Source: an uncultured Pedobacter sp. (GTDB taxonomy: Bacteria; Bacteroidota; Bacteroidia; Sphingobacteriales; Sphingobacteriaceae). From it: a DNA stretch of 63,607 nt. Of the stretch, positions 51,715 to 61,594 are shown one piece after another. The position numbers and the translations under genes were made by a program. Position 1 is the stretch's first letter. The number at the start of each line of letters is the position of its first letter. The notes beneath the pieces are model-generated. The model saw only the letters and a list, made by a program, of their open reading frames with translations, was not told the DNA's origin and ran no database searches. The DNA is taken from positions 1-63,607 of the forward strand of contig CAMLDJ010000003.1 of the NCBI GenBank assembly GCA_946478755.1. Direction: 5' to 3'.

Positions 51715-53663
51715 TGGGTATAAAAATACAAAGCATCGCAGTTCTAATTATCTCGTTTATTTCAATTAGTAAAAGTTTACTAAGCCAGGAATATAAGGTT
51801 CAATCCCCAAACAAAAAAATCGAACTGTCACTGGTATCAAAAGGTAAAAATTCTTCAATGACCTGGTACCTTAAGGTTGGCTACCTTCAACATGGAGATT
51901 ATTTGGATATTATTCCATCCATTAATTTAGGATTGAAGGCACAAAATGCGGATTTTTCTTCCAGTTTAACATTTATTGGGGCGGATAAGGTTAAAATGGT
52001 TAGTGAAGCGTATTACGCAGTTCATGGCAAACGTAAAAACTGTGCAAACACTGCTATTGAACGCACATTTAATCTCAAGGCTGATCGGGGCAAAAGATTT
52101 AGCATAACCCTAAGGGCTTATAATGACGGAATTGCCTTTCGTTACGGCATAACAGGAAAAAAAGGCGAAACGTTGGAATTAACCGATGAATTGACAAGCT
52201 ACCAGATACCGGTGGATGCTGAACGGTGGCTTCAAAGGTTTGTAACAAGTTACGAGGGGTTCTATCCGGTTCAGCATGGAGCAAAGGTAAGGGGTGAATG
52301 GGGGTATCCCTGCCTGTTCAAAAAATCATTGGGAAAAACAGATTGTTGGATGCTGATATCGGAAGCAGGCCTGGACGGCTCATATTGTGCCACAAAATTG
52401 GGTAATACCGATAATGAGAATTTATATAAGCTTCGGTTTCCGGCAAGCTCAGATGGTAATGGAACCGGGAAGGTCAATCCATCGGTTAGCCTTCCATGGA
52501 GTTCTCCCTGGAGAACGGTTATTATAGGCGATTTAGCCCAGTTGGTTGAATCGACTCTTGTCGAAGATGTTAGCCCAGCGTGTAAGATCAAGGATGTTTC
52601 ATGGATTAAACCTGGCGCAAGCTCATGGGTCTACTGGGCGAATAACCACGGCACTATGGATTTTAAAAAGGTTAAGGAATATATAGACCTGGCGGCACGT
52701 ATGAACTGGCCATATACACTCTTCGATTGGGAATGGGATGCAATGGGCAATGGGGGGAAGTTAGAGGATGCGGTGAAGTATGCAAACCAGAAAGGAATCC
52801 GGCCAATGATGTGGTACAATTCAGGAGGAGCGCACAACGGTGTATCTTCTACTCCCCGGGACAGAATGTTAACCCATGAGCGTAGAATGAAGGAGTTTCG
52901 CTGGTTAAATGAGATTGGAGTTTATGGTGTTAAAATCGATTTCTTTGAGAGTGATAAAAAGGACATGATTAAATACTATATCGACATACTTGAAGATGCG
53001 GCAAAGTTTAAGTTGATGGTAAATTTCCATGGTTCAACCCTGCCCAGGGGCTGGAGTAGAACATACCCGAACTTAATGAGTATGGAAGCTGTTTTTGGGG
53101 CCGAACAGTATAATAACGGCACCGAAATGACAGGGAAGGCAGCTGTGCATAATGCGACACTCCCTTTTACCCGCAATGTAGTTGGGCCAATGGATTATAC
53201 TCCGGTTACCTTTACCAATTCTCAACATCCTCACATGACAACTTTTGCACACGAGCTTGCCCTTAGTGTTGTATTTGAATCTGGCATCCAGCACATGGCC
53301 GACAGGCCTGAAGGCTTCGATAACCTTCCGGATGCACCCAAATCATTTTTGCGGGAGGTGCCTGTGGCATGGGACGATACCAGATTTATTTCGGGATATC
53401 CGGGAAAAAATATTATTATCGCCAGGCGTCATAAAGATGATTGGTATCTGGCAGGCATTAACGGTCTGGACAGAACTGAGCAGCTAAAAATTCCTGTTGA
53501 ATTCTTGAAAAAAGGAAAGCGCTACAATGCTGTCTTGATTGCCGATGGAACTTACGATTCTGCATTTGAAACAACTTACCTGAACCTGGGTAAGGAAGAC
53601 CATATTGTGCTGAAATGGCTTGCAAGAGGGGGCTTTACCTGCGTGCTTAAAGAACTGCCATAG
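51714..53663 (+). CDS. GH97 glycoside hydrolase, retaining type
   Basis: 649 residues from the ATG at 51714, which overlaps the mutarotase stop; the longer frame from 51609 has no signal peptide. The signal is VLIISFISISKSLLSQ. N-terminal beta-sandwich (SPNKKIELSL, then RPYNDGIAFRYG-like segment AYNDGIAFRYG), then the barrel: LFDWEWDAMGNGGKLED near 337, GVKIDFFESDKKD near 405 with Asp409, and SMEAVFGAEQYN near 456. An Asp at the KIDFF site marks the retaining branch of GH97 (alpha-galactosidase/beta-arabinopyranosidase type) rather than the inverting SusB branch. Exported. Confidence 0.9.
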   Translation: MGIKIQSIAVLIISFISISKSLLSQEYKVQSPNKKIELSLVSKGKNSSMTWYLKVGYLQHGDYLDIIPSINLGLKAQNADFSSSLTFIGADKVKMVSEAYYAVHGKRKNCANTAIERTFNLKADRGKRFSITLRAYNDGIAFRYGITGKKGETLELTDELTSYQIPVDAERWLQRFVTSYEGFYPVQHGAKVRGEWGYPCLFKKSLGKTDCWMLISEAGLDGSYCATKLGNTDNENLYKLRFPASSDGNGTGKVNPSVSLPWSSPWRTVIIGDLAQLVESTLVEDVSPACKIKDVSWIKPGASSWVYWANNHGTMDFKKVKEYIDLAARMNWPYTLFDWEWDAMGNGGKLEDAVKYANQKGIRPMMWYNSGGAHNGVSSTPRDRMLTHERRMKEFRWLNEIGVYGVKIDFFESDKKDMIKYYIDILEDAAKFKLMVNFHGSTLPRGWSRTYPNLMSMEAVFGAEQYNNGTEMTGKAAVHNATLPFTRNVVGPMDYTPVTFTNSQHPHMTTFAHELALSVVFESGIQHMADRPEGFDNLPDAPKSFLREVPVAWDDTRFISGYPGKNIIIARRHKDDWYLAGINGLDRTEQLKIPVEFLKKGKRYNAVLIADGTYDSAFETTYLNLGKEDHIVLKWLARGGFTCVLKELP

Positions 53664-53896
53664 ATAAAAAGCTATTTTTAGCAATTACATCATAGAACAA
53701 TTAGGTTAACAAAATTCCTCTTCTCTTTATCATTTGAAGCATTCCCAGATTTCACCTGAAGCTATATTTGAGAATAAATAAAGCCAGTAATTAGTGGTTG
53801 ACGATGGATTGGCGGTGAACGCGAAGAAACCTGAGCATACCACGATAAATGGGATATCATTACTTGCAGGTGAAAATAAACCAAATCTAAACAAAT

Positions 53897-56800
53897 ATGA
53901 ACCAAACAATTTTAATCAGGAAATTGCCAGCTTTTATGTTATTGGTAATTTTCTTCATGCTCCTGCACTTAAAAGGCTATGCCCAGGAGAGACAAATTAC
54001 AGGAAAGATAGTGGGCAGTGACAATCCTACGCCTTTGCGTGGCGCTACCGTACAAGTGAAGAATAAAAAAGCAGTCACATCAACAAACGAACAAGGAAAC
54101 TTTTCGATCAAGGCAAGTACTGGAGATATACTCCTTTTTAAGATGTTAGGTTTTCAGCAACGGGAAATAATGATAGGAGATGGTAGCGTTGTTAATGTCA
54201 CCTTAAGATTGGAATCTAACAACTTGGATGAAGTTGTTGTTATTGGTTATGGAGAAAAGAGTAGAGGTGACCTTACCGGGTCCATATCGTCTGTTTCTGC
54301 AGCTGATATCGTTAAAACTCAACCAACAACTATTGATCAGGCTTTGCAGGGAAAGGTTCCGGGCGTTGTGGTGCAGCAGATCTCGGGCCAGCCCGGTGGG
54401 GGCGTTTCTGTGCAAATCCGCGGATTATCAGGCTTTAGCAATAACCCTCCTTTATACGTTATAGATGGGCTACAGATATTGCCCTCAACCGGTGATAAAG
54501 GAACTAACCCCTTATCCAGTATTAACCCTTCGGAGGTGGCCTCAATTGATATATTGAAAGATGCATCAGCTACGGCTATTTATGGAGCACAAGCAACTAA
54601 TGGCGTTGTTATCATTACTACAAAGAGAGGGAAAGTTGGTGCTCCCCAAATTAGTTATGATGGATATGCCGGGGCTCAGGCATTACCTAAATACTACGAT
54701 GTAATGAATTTGAGAGATTATGCGACGTTTATGAACGAAAAGTCAGCCATTATTGGTTATGATTTAAGACCGCAGTTTGCCAATCCAAAATATCTGGGAC
54801 TGGGAACCGATTGGCAAAAAGCTTTGTTTAGATCAGCGCTTATGCAAAATCACAACTTAGCCGTTACAGGCGGCGATAACAGGACGACATATTATTTGTC
54901 CGGTACCTACTTTTCTCAGGACGGGATCGCTTTAGGTTCAGATTTTAAAAGAATTTCAACCAGGTTAAACCTGGATAGTAAAACAACCGCCTGGTTAAAA
55001 ACTGGTATAAGTCTGCAATTGGCGAATGTCAAAGAAAATGTAACTACCTCTCAAACGGGCGTAATCCGGCAAGCATTAAATCAAACACCTGATGTAAATG
55101 TGATAAATCCAGATGGTACATGGGGCGGGAACGATCCTAACATTTATGGCGCTACGGGGACCAATCCGTTTGCGTTGGCAAGCATTGTAAAAGATCTCAA
55201 GAACCGGTACGAGATATTAGGAACTGCATATGGCGAAATCCAGTTTGCCAAAGGACTTACCTTGCGCAATGAAATATCAGGAAATTTTTCAACTGCTTCA
55301 GAAGATCAGTTCGACCCTATTTACACGATGGGAGCGTATTCTAAAACCTCGAATTCGGCAACTTATTCGAGTGGGAAAAATACCTTTTATTCGCTTGCCA
55401 ATTATTTAACATATCGGCATTCATTTGCTGATAAATATCACCTGAACGCAATGGCGGGACATGAATCCAAGGTATGGGAATACGAAAATGTATCAGCAAC
55501 CAGGACAAACTTTCCAAGTAATAATGTACAGGCAATAGATAATGGTGATGCCTCAACGGCTAAAAATTCCGGTGCGAAAGGACAAACCGCAGGTGAGTCT
55601 TATTTTGGCCGTATTGACATTAAATATGAGGACAAGTATAATTTGACATTTAATGTACGGGATGACGGATCTTCGAAATTCGCACCTGCGAACAGGTGGG
55701 TAACCACCTACTCTGGAGCATTCGCATGGAAATTGAATCAGGAAAGTTTTTTGAAAGACGTAAAAGCGATTAATGATTTAAAACTAAGGGTTGGATATGG
55801 TTTGCAGAATAACCAAAACATACGTGATTATGCCTATGGCTCTACATTCACAACAGTGGCGACATGGCTGTCTGGTAATTCCCAGCTATTGGCTGCCTTT
55901 GGCAACCCAGATGTGAAGTGGGAAACAACACAGGGCTACAATACAGGTTTGGACCTGAGTATTTTAAACAGGAGAATTAGCTTTTCTGCGGATGCCTACT
56001 ACAAAAGAACAGATAATTTATTATTAAGTCTTACGCTACCTTTGTATTCAGGCATGGTTGATGCTACAGGCTACGCGCCAGGATCTATTCAATCACCTTA
56101 CATCAATATAGGTTCTGTCAGTAATAAAGGTGTCGAATTTAATATAACCACAGTCAATATAACCTCTAAAAATTTTACCTGGAAAAGTACTTTTACCTTA
56201 TCTCATAACAAAAATAAAGTTCTTGCCTTAAATACCGATGCTGCCGCTTTATATGGCTATGCTGGAAGTACGGCTATCACGAAATCTATCGTTGGCAGAT
56301 CTATAGGCGAGTATTATGGATACCAGACCCTTGGCACTTATAAAAATGCCGAAGATTTTGCTAAATACCCCGCGATACCTCAAAAAGGGGGAGTCCCTAT
56401 ACCCATCACCAACGGTACCGGAGGGGTTTGGGTAGGGGATGTTATTTTTAAAGATCAAAATAATGACGGAATAATAGACGAAAGCGATCAGATCTTTTTA
56501 GGCTCACCAAATCCGAAATTCCAATTTGGGATAAACAATAGCTTCAGTTATAAAAACTTTGATCTGAACATTTTTATGTCTGGTAATTACGGCAATAAGC
56601 TCTTTAATCAGGTAAGGGTAGATGCGGAAAATCCAAATCAAAATTTCGGATATTTTAGAAATGTGATGGAGTATGCGCGAATCGGATTAATTGACCCTGC
56701 TGGTTCCGATGCTGATATCAACAACGTATATATTACTAACCCCGAAACGGCGATCACCAGAATTAGCCAAAGCAGCGGTAATGGCAACCAGCGTTTTTCC

Positions 56801-57067
56801 AGTAAATATATTGAAGATGGCTCTTTTTTAAGATGTAAAAGCATCATGCTTGGATATAATTTCCCGGGAAATTTTTTATCTAAAATTCACTTAAAATCGT
56901 TGCGTTTGTATGGCCAGGTAACCAATGTGTTTACCATAACCAGGTATAAGGGGTATGATCCTGAAATAGGTTCGTGGAATCCTTTGGCGGCAGGTGTAGA
57001 TAATGGATATTATGCGCAACCACGTGTGTTTACTTTTGGCGCCAATATCTCTATTTCAAACAATTAA
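53897..57067 (+). CDS. SusC-like TonB-dependent outer-membrane transporter
   Basis: 1056 residues. Signal peptide MLLVIFFMLLHLKGYAQ, carboxypeptidase-regulatory domain near 32-115 (RQITGKIVGSDNPTPLRGAT), TonB-box region LDEVVVIGYGEKSRGD, plug with LYVIDGLQILPSTG and KDASATAIYGAQATNGVVII, barrel ending PRVFTFGANISISNN. It imports the oligosaccharides produced by the PUL's surface GH5. It lies 233 bp after the GH97 gene, a space with no recognised gene, so it may have its own promoter. SusD follows after 12 bp. Confidence 0.96.
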   Translation: MNQTILIRKLPAFMLLVIFFMLLHLKGYAQERQITGKIVGSDNPTPLRGATVQVKNKKAVTSTNEQGNFSIKASTGDILLFKMLGFQQREIMIGDGSVVNVTLRLESNNLDEVVVIGYGEKSRGDLTGSISSVSAADIVKTQPTTIDQALQGKVPGVVVQQISGQPGGGVSVQIRGLSGFSNNPPLYVIDGLQILPSTGDKGTNPLSSINPSEVASIDILKDASATAIYGAQATNGVVIITTKRGKVGAPQISYDGYAGAQALPKYYDVMNLRDYATFMNEKSAIIGYDLRPQFANPKYLGLGTDWQKALFRSALMQNHNLAVTGGDNRTTYYLSGTYFSQDGIALGSDFKRISTRLNLDSKTTAWLKTGISLQLANVKENVTTSQTGVIRQALNQTPDVNVINPDGTWGGNDPNIYGATGTNPFALASIVKDLKNRYEILGTAYGEIQFAKGLTLRNEISGNFSTASEDQFDPIYTMGAYSKTSNSATYSSGKNTFYSLANYLTYRHSFADKYHLNAMAGHESKVWEYENVSATRTNFPSNNVQAIDNGDASTAKNSGAKGQTAGESYFGRIDIKYEDKYNLTFNVRDDGSSKFAPANRWVTTYSGAFAWKLNQESFLKDVKAINDLKLRVGYGLQNNQNIRDYAYGSTFTTVATWLSGNSQLLAAFGNPDVKWETTQGYNTGLDLSILNRRISFSADAYYKRTDNLLLSLTLPLYSGMVDATGYAPGSIQSPYINIGSVSNKGVEFNITTVNITSKNFTWKSTFTLSHNKNKVLALNTDAAALYGYAGSTAITKSIVGRSIGEYYGYQTLGTYKNAEDFAKYPAIPQKGGVPIPITNGTGGVWVGDVIFKDQNNDGIIDESDQIFLGSPNPKFQFGINNSFSYKNFDLNIFMSGNYGNKLFNQVRVDAENPNQNFGYFRNVMEYARIGLIDPAGSDADINNVYITNPETAITRISQSSGNGNQRFSSKYIEDGSFLRCKSIMLGYNFPGNFLSKIHLKSLRLYGQVTNVFTITRYKGYDPEIGSWNPLAAGVDNGYYAQPRVFTFGANISISNN

Positions 57068-57079
57068 GATCATAAAATT

Positions 57080-58657
57080 ATGAAACAGATTAACATATAT
57101 ATACTCCTTTTATTTGCCGCTGTGATTATCGGTGGTTGTAAAAAATCCTTTCTGGACCGTGCGCCACTGTCACAAATCACAACGGATAATTTTTACAAAA
57201 GCTCAAATGATTTAAGGCTTGTTACGGCTGCGTTATACGCGCAGCCATGGAACGATTGGAATAGTTTTCCATTACTTGCTATTGGCGATATTATGAGCGG
57301 CAATATGCTGCAACCCTATAATGCGGATTTGGCTCAGCTGGCTTCATTTTCGATAACCAGTGATAACGGACAATTAAGCTCTTCATGGCGCTGTTTTTAT
57401 AAAATTGTAGGCCACTGTAACGCCAACATAAAAGCAATCAATACTAAATTACCAGACAGCGTACCGATACAAAATAAAAACGCTGCCCTTGCTGAATTAA
57501 GGTTTTTACGCGCTACAGCATATTTTCATCTAGCCCAGTTATGGGGTGCAGTGCCGATTATAGAGGACAATGATAACTTGATTAAAAATCCCTTGTTACC
57601 ACGTCACCTGCTTAGCGATGTCTATAAATTTATTATTAATGATTTAAGATTTGCCACCGCTTCTTTACCGATTCGTGATCAACCTGGCCGCGTCACTACC
57701 TGGTCTGCTCAGGGTATGCTGGCTAAAGTATACCTGACAAGGGCAGGGATTAGCGGAAGCAGGAACCAGGCTGATTTAGACAGCGCGGCTTTTTTTGCAA
57801 AAAATGTGATCAATACGAGTGGTCTAAAGCTCTTCGACAGTTATTATAATCTTTTCAGGACACAATACAATGATAACCAGGAATCACTTTTTGCCTTCCA
57901 ATGGGCACCGGGTGTAGGATATGGGAACGGTAATGCCATTCAAACTCAATTTGCTCCAAGCGGAGCTGTAGTGCCTCCAGGCGGTGGCTGGGGTGGCGCG
58001 ATCGGACCAACCTTTGATCTCGATAGTCTCTATACTCCACAGGATTCTATACGCCGTAAAGCTACTTTTATGCTTACCGGCGATCATTATTCGGAATTAA
58101 ATGCTGCGGGAGGTGGGTATACTGCAACAGGCTGTAGTGTTAAAAAACATATTGTGGGTACCGCTGCCGATAATAACTCGCCTACAATGGATATTTGGTC
58201 TTCTCCACAGCATAATACCGTATTGCGTCTGGCTGATGTCTATTTAGTATATGTGGAGGCTTTGTTGGGTACCAGCAATTCAACTACAGATCCAGAGGCA
58301 TTAAGGGTTTTTAATATGATTAGAGAAAGAGCTAAGGTTGACAAGGTTGCGACCATTACAGTGGAGTCACTCAGAAATGAAAGGAGAATTGAACTGGCAT
58401 TTGAGGGGCAATACTGGTTTGATCTGGTTCGCCTTTCCTATTATAATCCGCAAGGGGCGATTACTATACTAAATGACCAGATTCAACACGGTACAAGAAT
58501 ACAATTTACTTATGATCCTTCTACAGGTATAAAAACGAAAAATGCGGCAGGGATGATTATTACACCGCCAACCATTGCGACGTTTACGTTGCCCATACCG
58601 GCCACAGAGCTTACTGCTGACCCGAAATTACTGGGTGCCCCGGTAGCATATTACTAA
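57080..58657 (+). CDS. SusD/RagB-family glycan-binding lipoprotein
   Basis: 525 residues, lipobox at VIIGGC (Cys20). SusD markers: AALAELRFLRATAYFHLAQLWG near 133, SAQGMLAKVYLTRAG, TVLRLADVYLVYVEALLGT near 375 and LRNERRIELAFEGQYWFDLVRL near 435, ending ADPKLLGAPVAYY. It is the surface lid of the SusC encoded 12 bp upstream. The TIG-domain lipoprotein gene follows after 31 bp. Confidence 0.95.
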   Translation: MKQINIYILLLFAAVIIGGCKKSFLDRAPLSQITTDNFYKSSNDLRLVTAALYAQPWNDWNSFPLLAIGDIMSGNMLQPYNADLAQLASFSITSDNGQLSSSWRCFYKIVGHCNANIKAINTKLPDSVPIQNKNAALAELRFLRATAYFHLAQLWGAVPIIEDNDNLIKNPLLPRHLLSDVYKFIINDLRFATASLPIRDQPGRVTTWSAQGMLAKVYLTRAGISGSRNQADLDSAAFFAKNVINTSGLKLFDSYYNLFRTQYNDNQESLFAFQWAPGVGYGNGNAIQTQFAPSGAVVPPGGGWGGAIGPTFDLDSLYTPQDSIRRKATFMLTGDHYSELNAAGGGYTATGCSVKKHIVGTAADNNSPTMDIWSSPQHNTVLRLADVYLVYVEALLGTSNSTTDPEALRVFNMIRERAKVDKVATITVESLRNERRIELAFEGQYWFDLVRLSYYNPQGAITILNDQIQHGTRIQFTYDPSTGIKTKNAAGMIITPPTIATFTLPIPATELTADPKLLGAPVAYY

Positions 58658-58688
58658 CCTGAATTATACATTATTAAATGATAAAAAT

Positions 58689-59900
58689 ATGAAAAAGCTA
58701 CTAAACAAAGCTAATAGCCATTTATTACTTGTTTTATTTGCGGCAATATTCTTTTTACAACAGGGCTGTAAAAAAGATAACCAATCCTCATCTACCGGCA
58801 CTCCGGTTATTACCAATATACGTAATTATGTAGCTAGTCCCGGAGACTCCGTTTTAACGAGTGTGGGTACTGGAAAGTGGGTTGTTATTTCAGGTCGTAA
58901 TTTACGAGGTGCCCTGGAAATTTTTTTTAATGGAGTGAAAGGTTCCTTTAATGATGCTTGGTTCTCGGATACGAGTGCTATGGTGTTAATGCCCGAGGTG
59001 ATTGCCTTCCCTTTGGTACCGGCTTCTCAACTTAATACCATACGCTATGTAACTACACATGGAGAAACCACATTTTCGTTTCCTATTGTAGCCACTGCTC
59101 CTACAATATCCGGTATATCTAACGAGAGTGCCAATCCGGGCGACTCTGTTAGAATAAATGGATTCAATTTCTTTTTTATTGAGCATGTCAGCTACGCCGG
59201 GGTAGAAGTTACAGATTTTAAGGCTTCCAGTGATGGTACTTTTATCAGTATGGCTGTACCGTCAAGTTTGTCAACAGGGGGGGCTGTTAGTGTAACTACA
59301 AAATCGGGCTCAGCGACTACCTTTTATCATGTTCACGATTACGTTACCGGTGTATTGAATAATTATGATGGCGTAAACACCTTTTCCTGGGGATCTGCTA
59401 CTTCAAACAGTTCTACGGATTTTCCGGGAAACAATGGTAATTATGGCATTTTGACCGCATCAAATATACCTGCTGGAAATGGAAATTGGTGGGATGGCGG
59501 ACGGTCGATGAATACGAATCCAATCCAATGGATACCTGTCGCCCATTTACAAGATACCTTAAATAATTATGCTTTAAAGTTTGAAATAGCTGTTAACAAA
59601 CCATGGGCGGATGGCTCTATTCAGATTGTAAAAGATTTCTCCTGGACTTATTTTGCCCTTTACCGTCCGTGGAAAAATGCGAACGGTTCAACCATGCCAT
59701 TTAGAACAACTGGCTGGCAAACGGTAACCATCCCATTATCAAATTTTTTAAATAATGGCCTGCCTGCTTCTACACTAACGGATTTACTTGGTCCCAATGG
59801 AAACGGCGCACTTAATCTAACATTTATGAATGACGGCACAACTGTGGTCAGCGATTTTGAAGCAGCTATTGATAATATCAGAATAGTAAAAGTAAAATAA
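58689..59900 (+). CDS. IPT/TIG-domain surface glycan-binding lipoprotein
   Basis: 403 residues, lipidated at Cys27 (FFLQQGCKKD). Two TIG-like beta domains: about 35-135 (ISGRNLRGALEIFFNGVKGS) and about 140-215 (ISNESANPGDSVRINGFNFF). From about 225 a carbohydrate-binding beta-sandwich rich in aromatic residues follows (NGNWWDGGRSMNTNPIQWIP; DFSWTYFALYRPWKNANGS). No catalytic motif. In PULs this position is held by a second surface glycan-binding protein that gathers the polymer for the GH5. A hairpin lies directly after the gene. Confidence 0.86.
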   Translation: MKKLLNKANSHLLLVLFAAIFFLQQGCKKDNQSSSTGTPVITNIRNYVASPGDSVLTSVGTGKWVVISGRNLRGALEIFFNGVKGSFNDAWFSDTSAMVLMPEVIAFPLVPASQLNTIRYVTTHGETTFSFPIVATAPTISGISNESANPGDSVRINGFNFFFIEHVSYAGVEVTDFKASSDGTFISMAVPSSLSTGGAVSVTTKSGSATTFYHVHDYVTGVLNNYDGVNTFSWGSATSNSSTDFPGNNGNYGILTASNIPAGNGNWWDGGRSMNTNPIQWIPVAHLQDTLNNYALKFEIAVNKPWADGSIQIVKDFSWTYFALYRPWKNANGSTMPFRTTGWQTVTIPLSNFLNNGLPASTLTDLLGPNGNGALNLTFMNDGTTVVSDFEAAIDNIRIVKVK

Positions 59901-59908
59901 AAGCTGCC

Positions 59909-59939
59909 TCAGAGAAGGCGCTAATACCGCCTTCTCTGA
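59909..59939 (+). terminator. Hairpin between the TIG lipoprotein and GH5 genes
   Basis: Perfect 12-bp stem TCAGAGAAGGCG / CGCCTTCTCTGA with a 7-base loop. It starts 9 bp after the stop codon and 28 bp before the GH5 start; only TTTC follows. It may act as a partial terminator or mark an mRNA end that sets SusC/D expression above that of the enzymes. Confidence 0.7.
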
Positions 59940-59966
59940 TTTCAGCGTAATAAAAAAGAAAAACTA

Positions 59967-61448
59967 ATGAATCATTTCGGAAATCAAAAAATTAAAGGAC
60001 AGCAACCTACCTTAGTATTGCTGGTTCTGATTATGCTGCTAACTTCATTTTGTAAAAAGGCTAAAGAGGTTCAACCGCAACTCAACATTTCATTATCGGA
60101 AGTTATCTTTCAGCCAGAAGGAGGCGTTTCAAGTATAACGGTTACCAGTAATGGCAAATGGAGCATTAATAATCCCGCTACTTCGTGGTTAAAATTGAAT
60201 CAAACAACAGGAAATGAGGGGAGTACGGAACTTAGCTTAACCGCTCTGCCCAACGCTCTCGGTGTTTCCCGTTCTGCAGTACTGATTTTTACTTCAGACA
60301 ATGGCCAGGCCAAAAGGCTCACCCTTTCTCAGGTAAGCACCCTTTTTCCGTCTTATAATACTTCACCCAAGGCCCCGGACCAAACAGGAATGAGCAGCAC
60401 TGCTGTGCAATTGGCCGCTAAAATGCATTTAGGATGGAATATTGGTAATACCATGGAGGCTGAAGGTGGCGAAACCGGCTGGGGTAATCCTCAGATAACT
60501 GAGTCTTATGTGAAATTTGTAAAACAGACAGGTTTTAATGCCATAAGGATTCCTTGTGCCTGGGACTGGAAGCATCTGAGCGACCGCGAAAAGGCAGCAA
60601 TTGACCCTGTATGGCTTAACCGTGTGAAAGAAGTAGTTAAATATTGTGTCGATAATGACATGTATGTGATGCTGAATATCCACTGGGACGGTGGATGGCT
60701 GGAGCGGAATATCAACCAGGCCAAGAAAGATTTGGTCAATGCCAAACAAAAAGCATTATGGGAACAGATTGCTACGACTATGAGAGATTTTGATGAACAT
60801 TTATTGTTTGCCAGCGCAAATGAACCTGCTGCTGATAATGCAGAGCAGACGGCAATATTGAACAGCTATCACCAGACATTTATCAATGCTGTCCGTTCTA
60901 CAGGTGGTAGAAATAGTTACAGGGTATTGGTTGTTCAGGGGCCCGGTACAGATCCGGATAAAACGAATAATTTAATGAATACCCTTCCCAATGATCAGGT
61001 TGCCAACCGTTTGATGGTCGAAGTTCATAACTATAGCCCTTCTCAGTTTACTATATTGATGGACGGTGATGTCAATTGGGGCAAAATGTTTTACTATTGG
61101 GGGGCAGGGCATCACTCTAGTATTCAGCCGGATCGAAATGCCACATGGGGTGAAGAGAGTGAGCACATCAGAATGTTCAGCCTGATGAAATCCAAATTTA
61201 TAGATAAAGGCATTCCGGTTATACTGGGAGAATACGGCGCCTACAAGCGAGGTGGGTCAAAAAATATTCCTTTAGATCTGGAAACACACAATGCTTCAGT
61301 AGATTACTGGAACAACTATGTGACCAAACAAGCTATTCAATTTGGTCTTAAACCTTTCTTTTGGGATACCGGTGTGGCATTAGACCGTAGAAACAACAAG
61401 GTTCTTGATCAAGGCACCGTAAACGCCATTATCACAGCGGCTAAGTAA
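59967..61448 (+). CDS. BACON-GH5 endo-beta-1,4-glucanase (GH5_4-like), surface lipoprotein
   Basis: 493 residues with a lipobox at LLTSFC (Cys29). A BACON domain spans about 38-124 (LNISLSEVIFQPEGGVSSIT to LTLSQVS). The GH5 barrel follows from about 150: HLGWNIGNTMEAEGG, FNAIRIPCAW, MLNIHWDGGW, acid/base Glu286 in SANEPAAD and nucleophile Glu422 in ILGEYGAYKRGG. BACON plus GH5_4 is the layout of the surface xyloglucanase of Bacteroides ovatus. It probably starts polymer breakdown at the cell surface. Specificity for xyloglucan over other beta-1,4-glucans is inferred. Confidence 0.92.
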   Translation: MNHFGNQKIKGQQPTLVLLVLIMLLTSFCKKAKEVQPQLNISLSEVIFQPEGGVSSITVTSNGKWSINNPATSWLKLNQTTGNEGSTELSLTALPNALGVSRSAVLIFTSDNGQAKRLTLSQVSTLFPSYNTSPKAPDQTGMSSTAVQLAAKMHLGWNIGNTMEAEGGETGWGNPQITESYVKFVKQTGFNAIRIPCAWDWKHLSDREKAAIDPVWLNRVKEVVKYCVDNDMYVMLNIHWDGGWLERNINQAKKDLVNAKQKALWEQIATTMRDFDEHLLFASANEPAADNAEQTAILNSYHQTFINAVRSTGGRNSYRVLVVQGPGTDPDKTNNLMNTLPNDQVANRLMVEVHNYSPSQFTILMDGDVNWGKMFYYWGAGHHSSIQPDRNATWGEESEHIRMFSLMKSKFIDKGIPVILGEYGAYKRGGSKNIPLDLETHNASVDYWNNYVTKQAIQFGLKPFFWDTGVALDRRNNKVLDQGTVNAIITAAK

Positions 61449-61476
61449 GGGTAATATTTCGGCCTGGAACCTTTTA

Positions 61477-61498
61477 AGGCGGTGCTTCGGCACTGCCT
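61477..61498 (+). terminator. UUCG-capped hairpin between GH5 and GH39 genes
   Basis: Stem AGGCGGTGC / GCACTGCCT (nine pairs, one G-U) closed by a TTCG tetraloop. It lies 28 bp after the GH5 stop in a 146-bp gap; no T-run follows. A processing or partial termination site within the PUL. Confidence 0.55.
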
Positions 61499-61594
61499 GT
61501 ATTAATTCCCTAACTGCGGAGGCACAGCTATTCAATGGCGATTATCGCATGGTAGTTCCGGATTCGGGGATAATAAAGATATACAAACACACAA

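Noticed and set aside
53794..54021. 75-codon frame in the leader of the third susC gene
   Set aside because: Overlaps the susC start in another frame, has no signal peptide or ribosome site, and its sequence changes character at the overlap.
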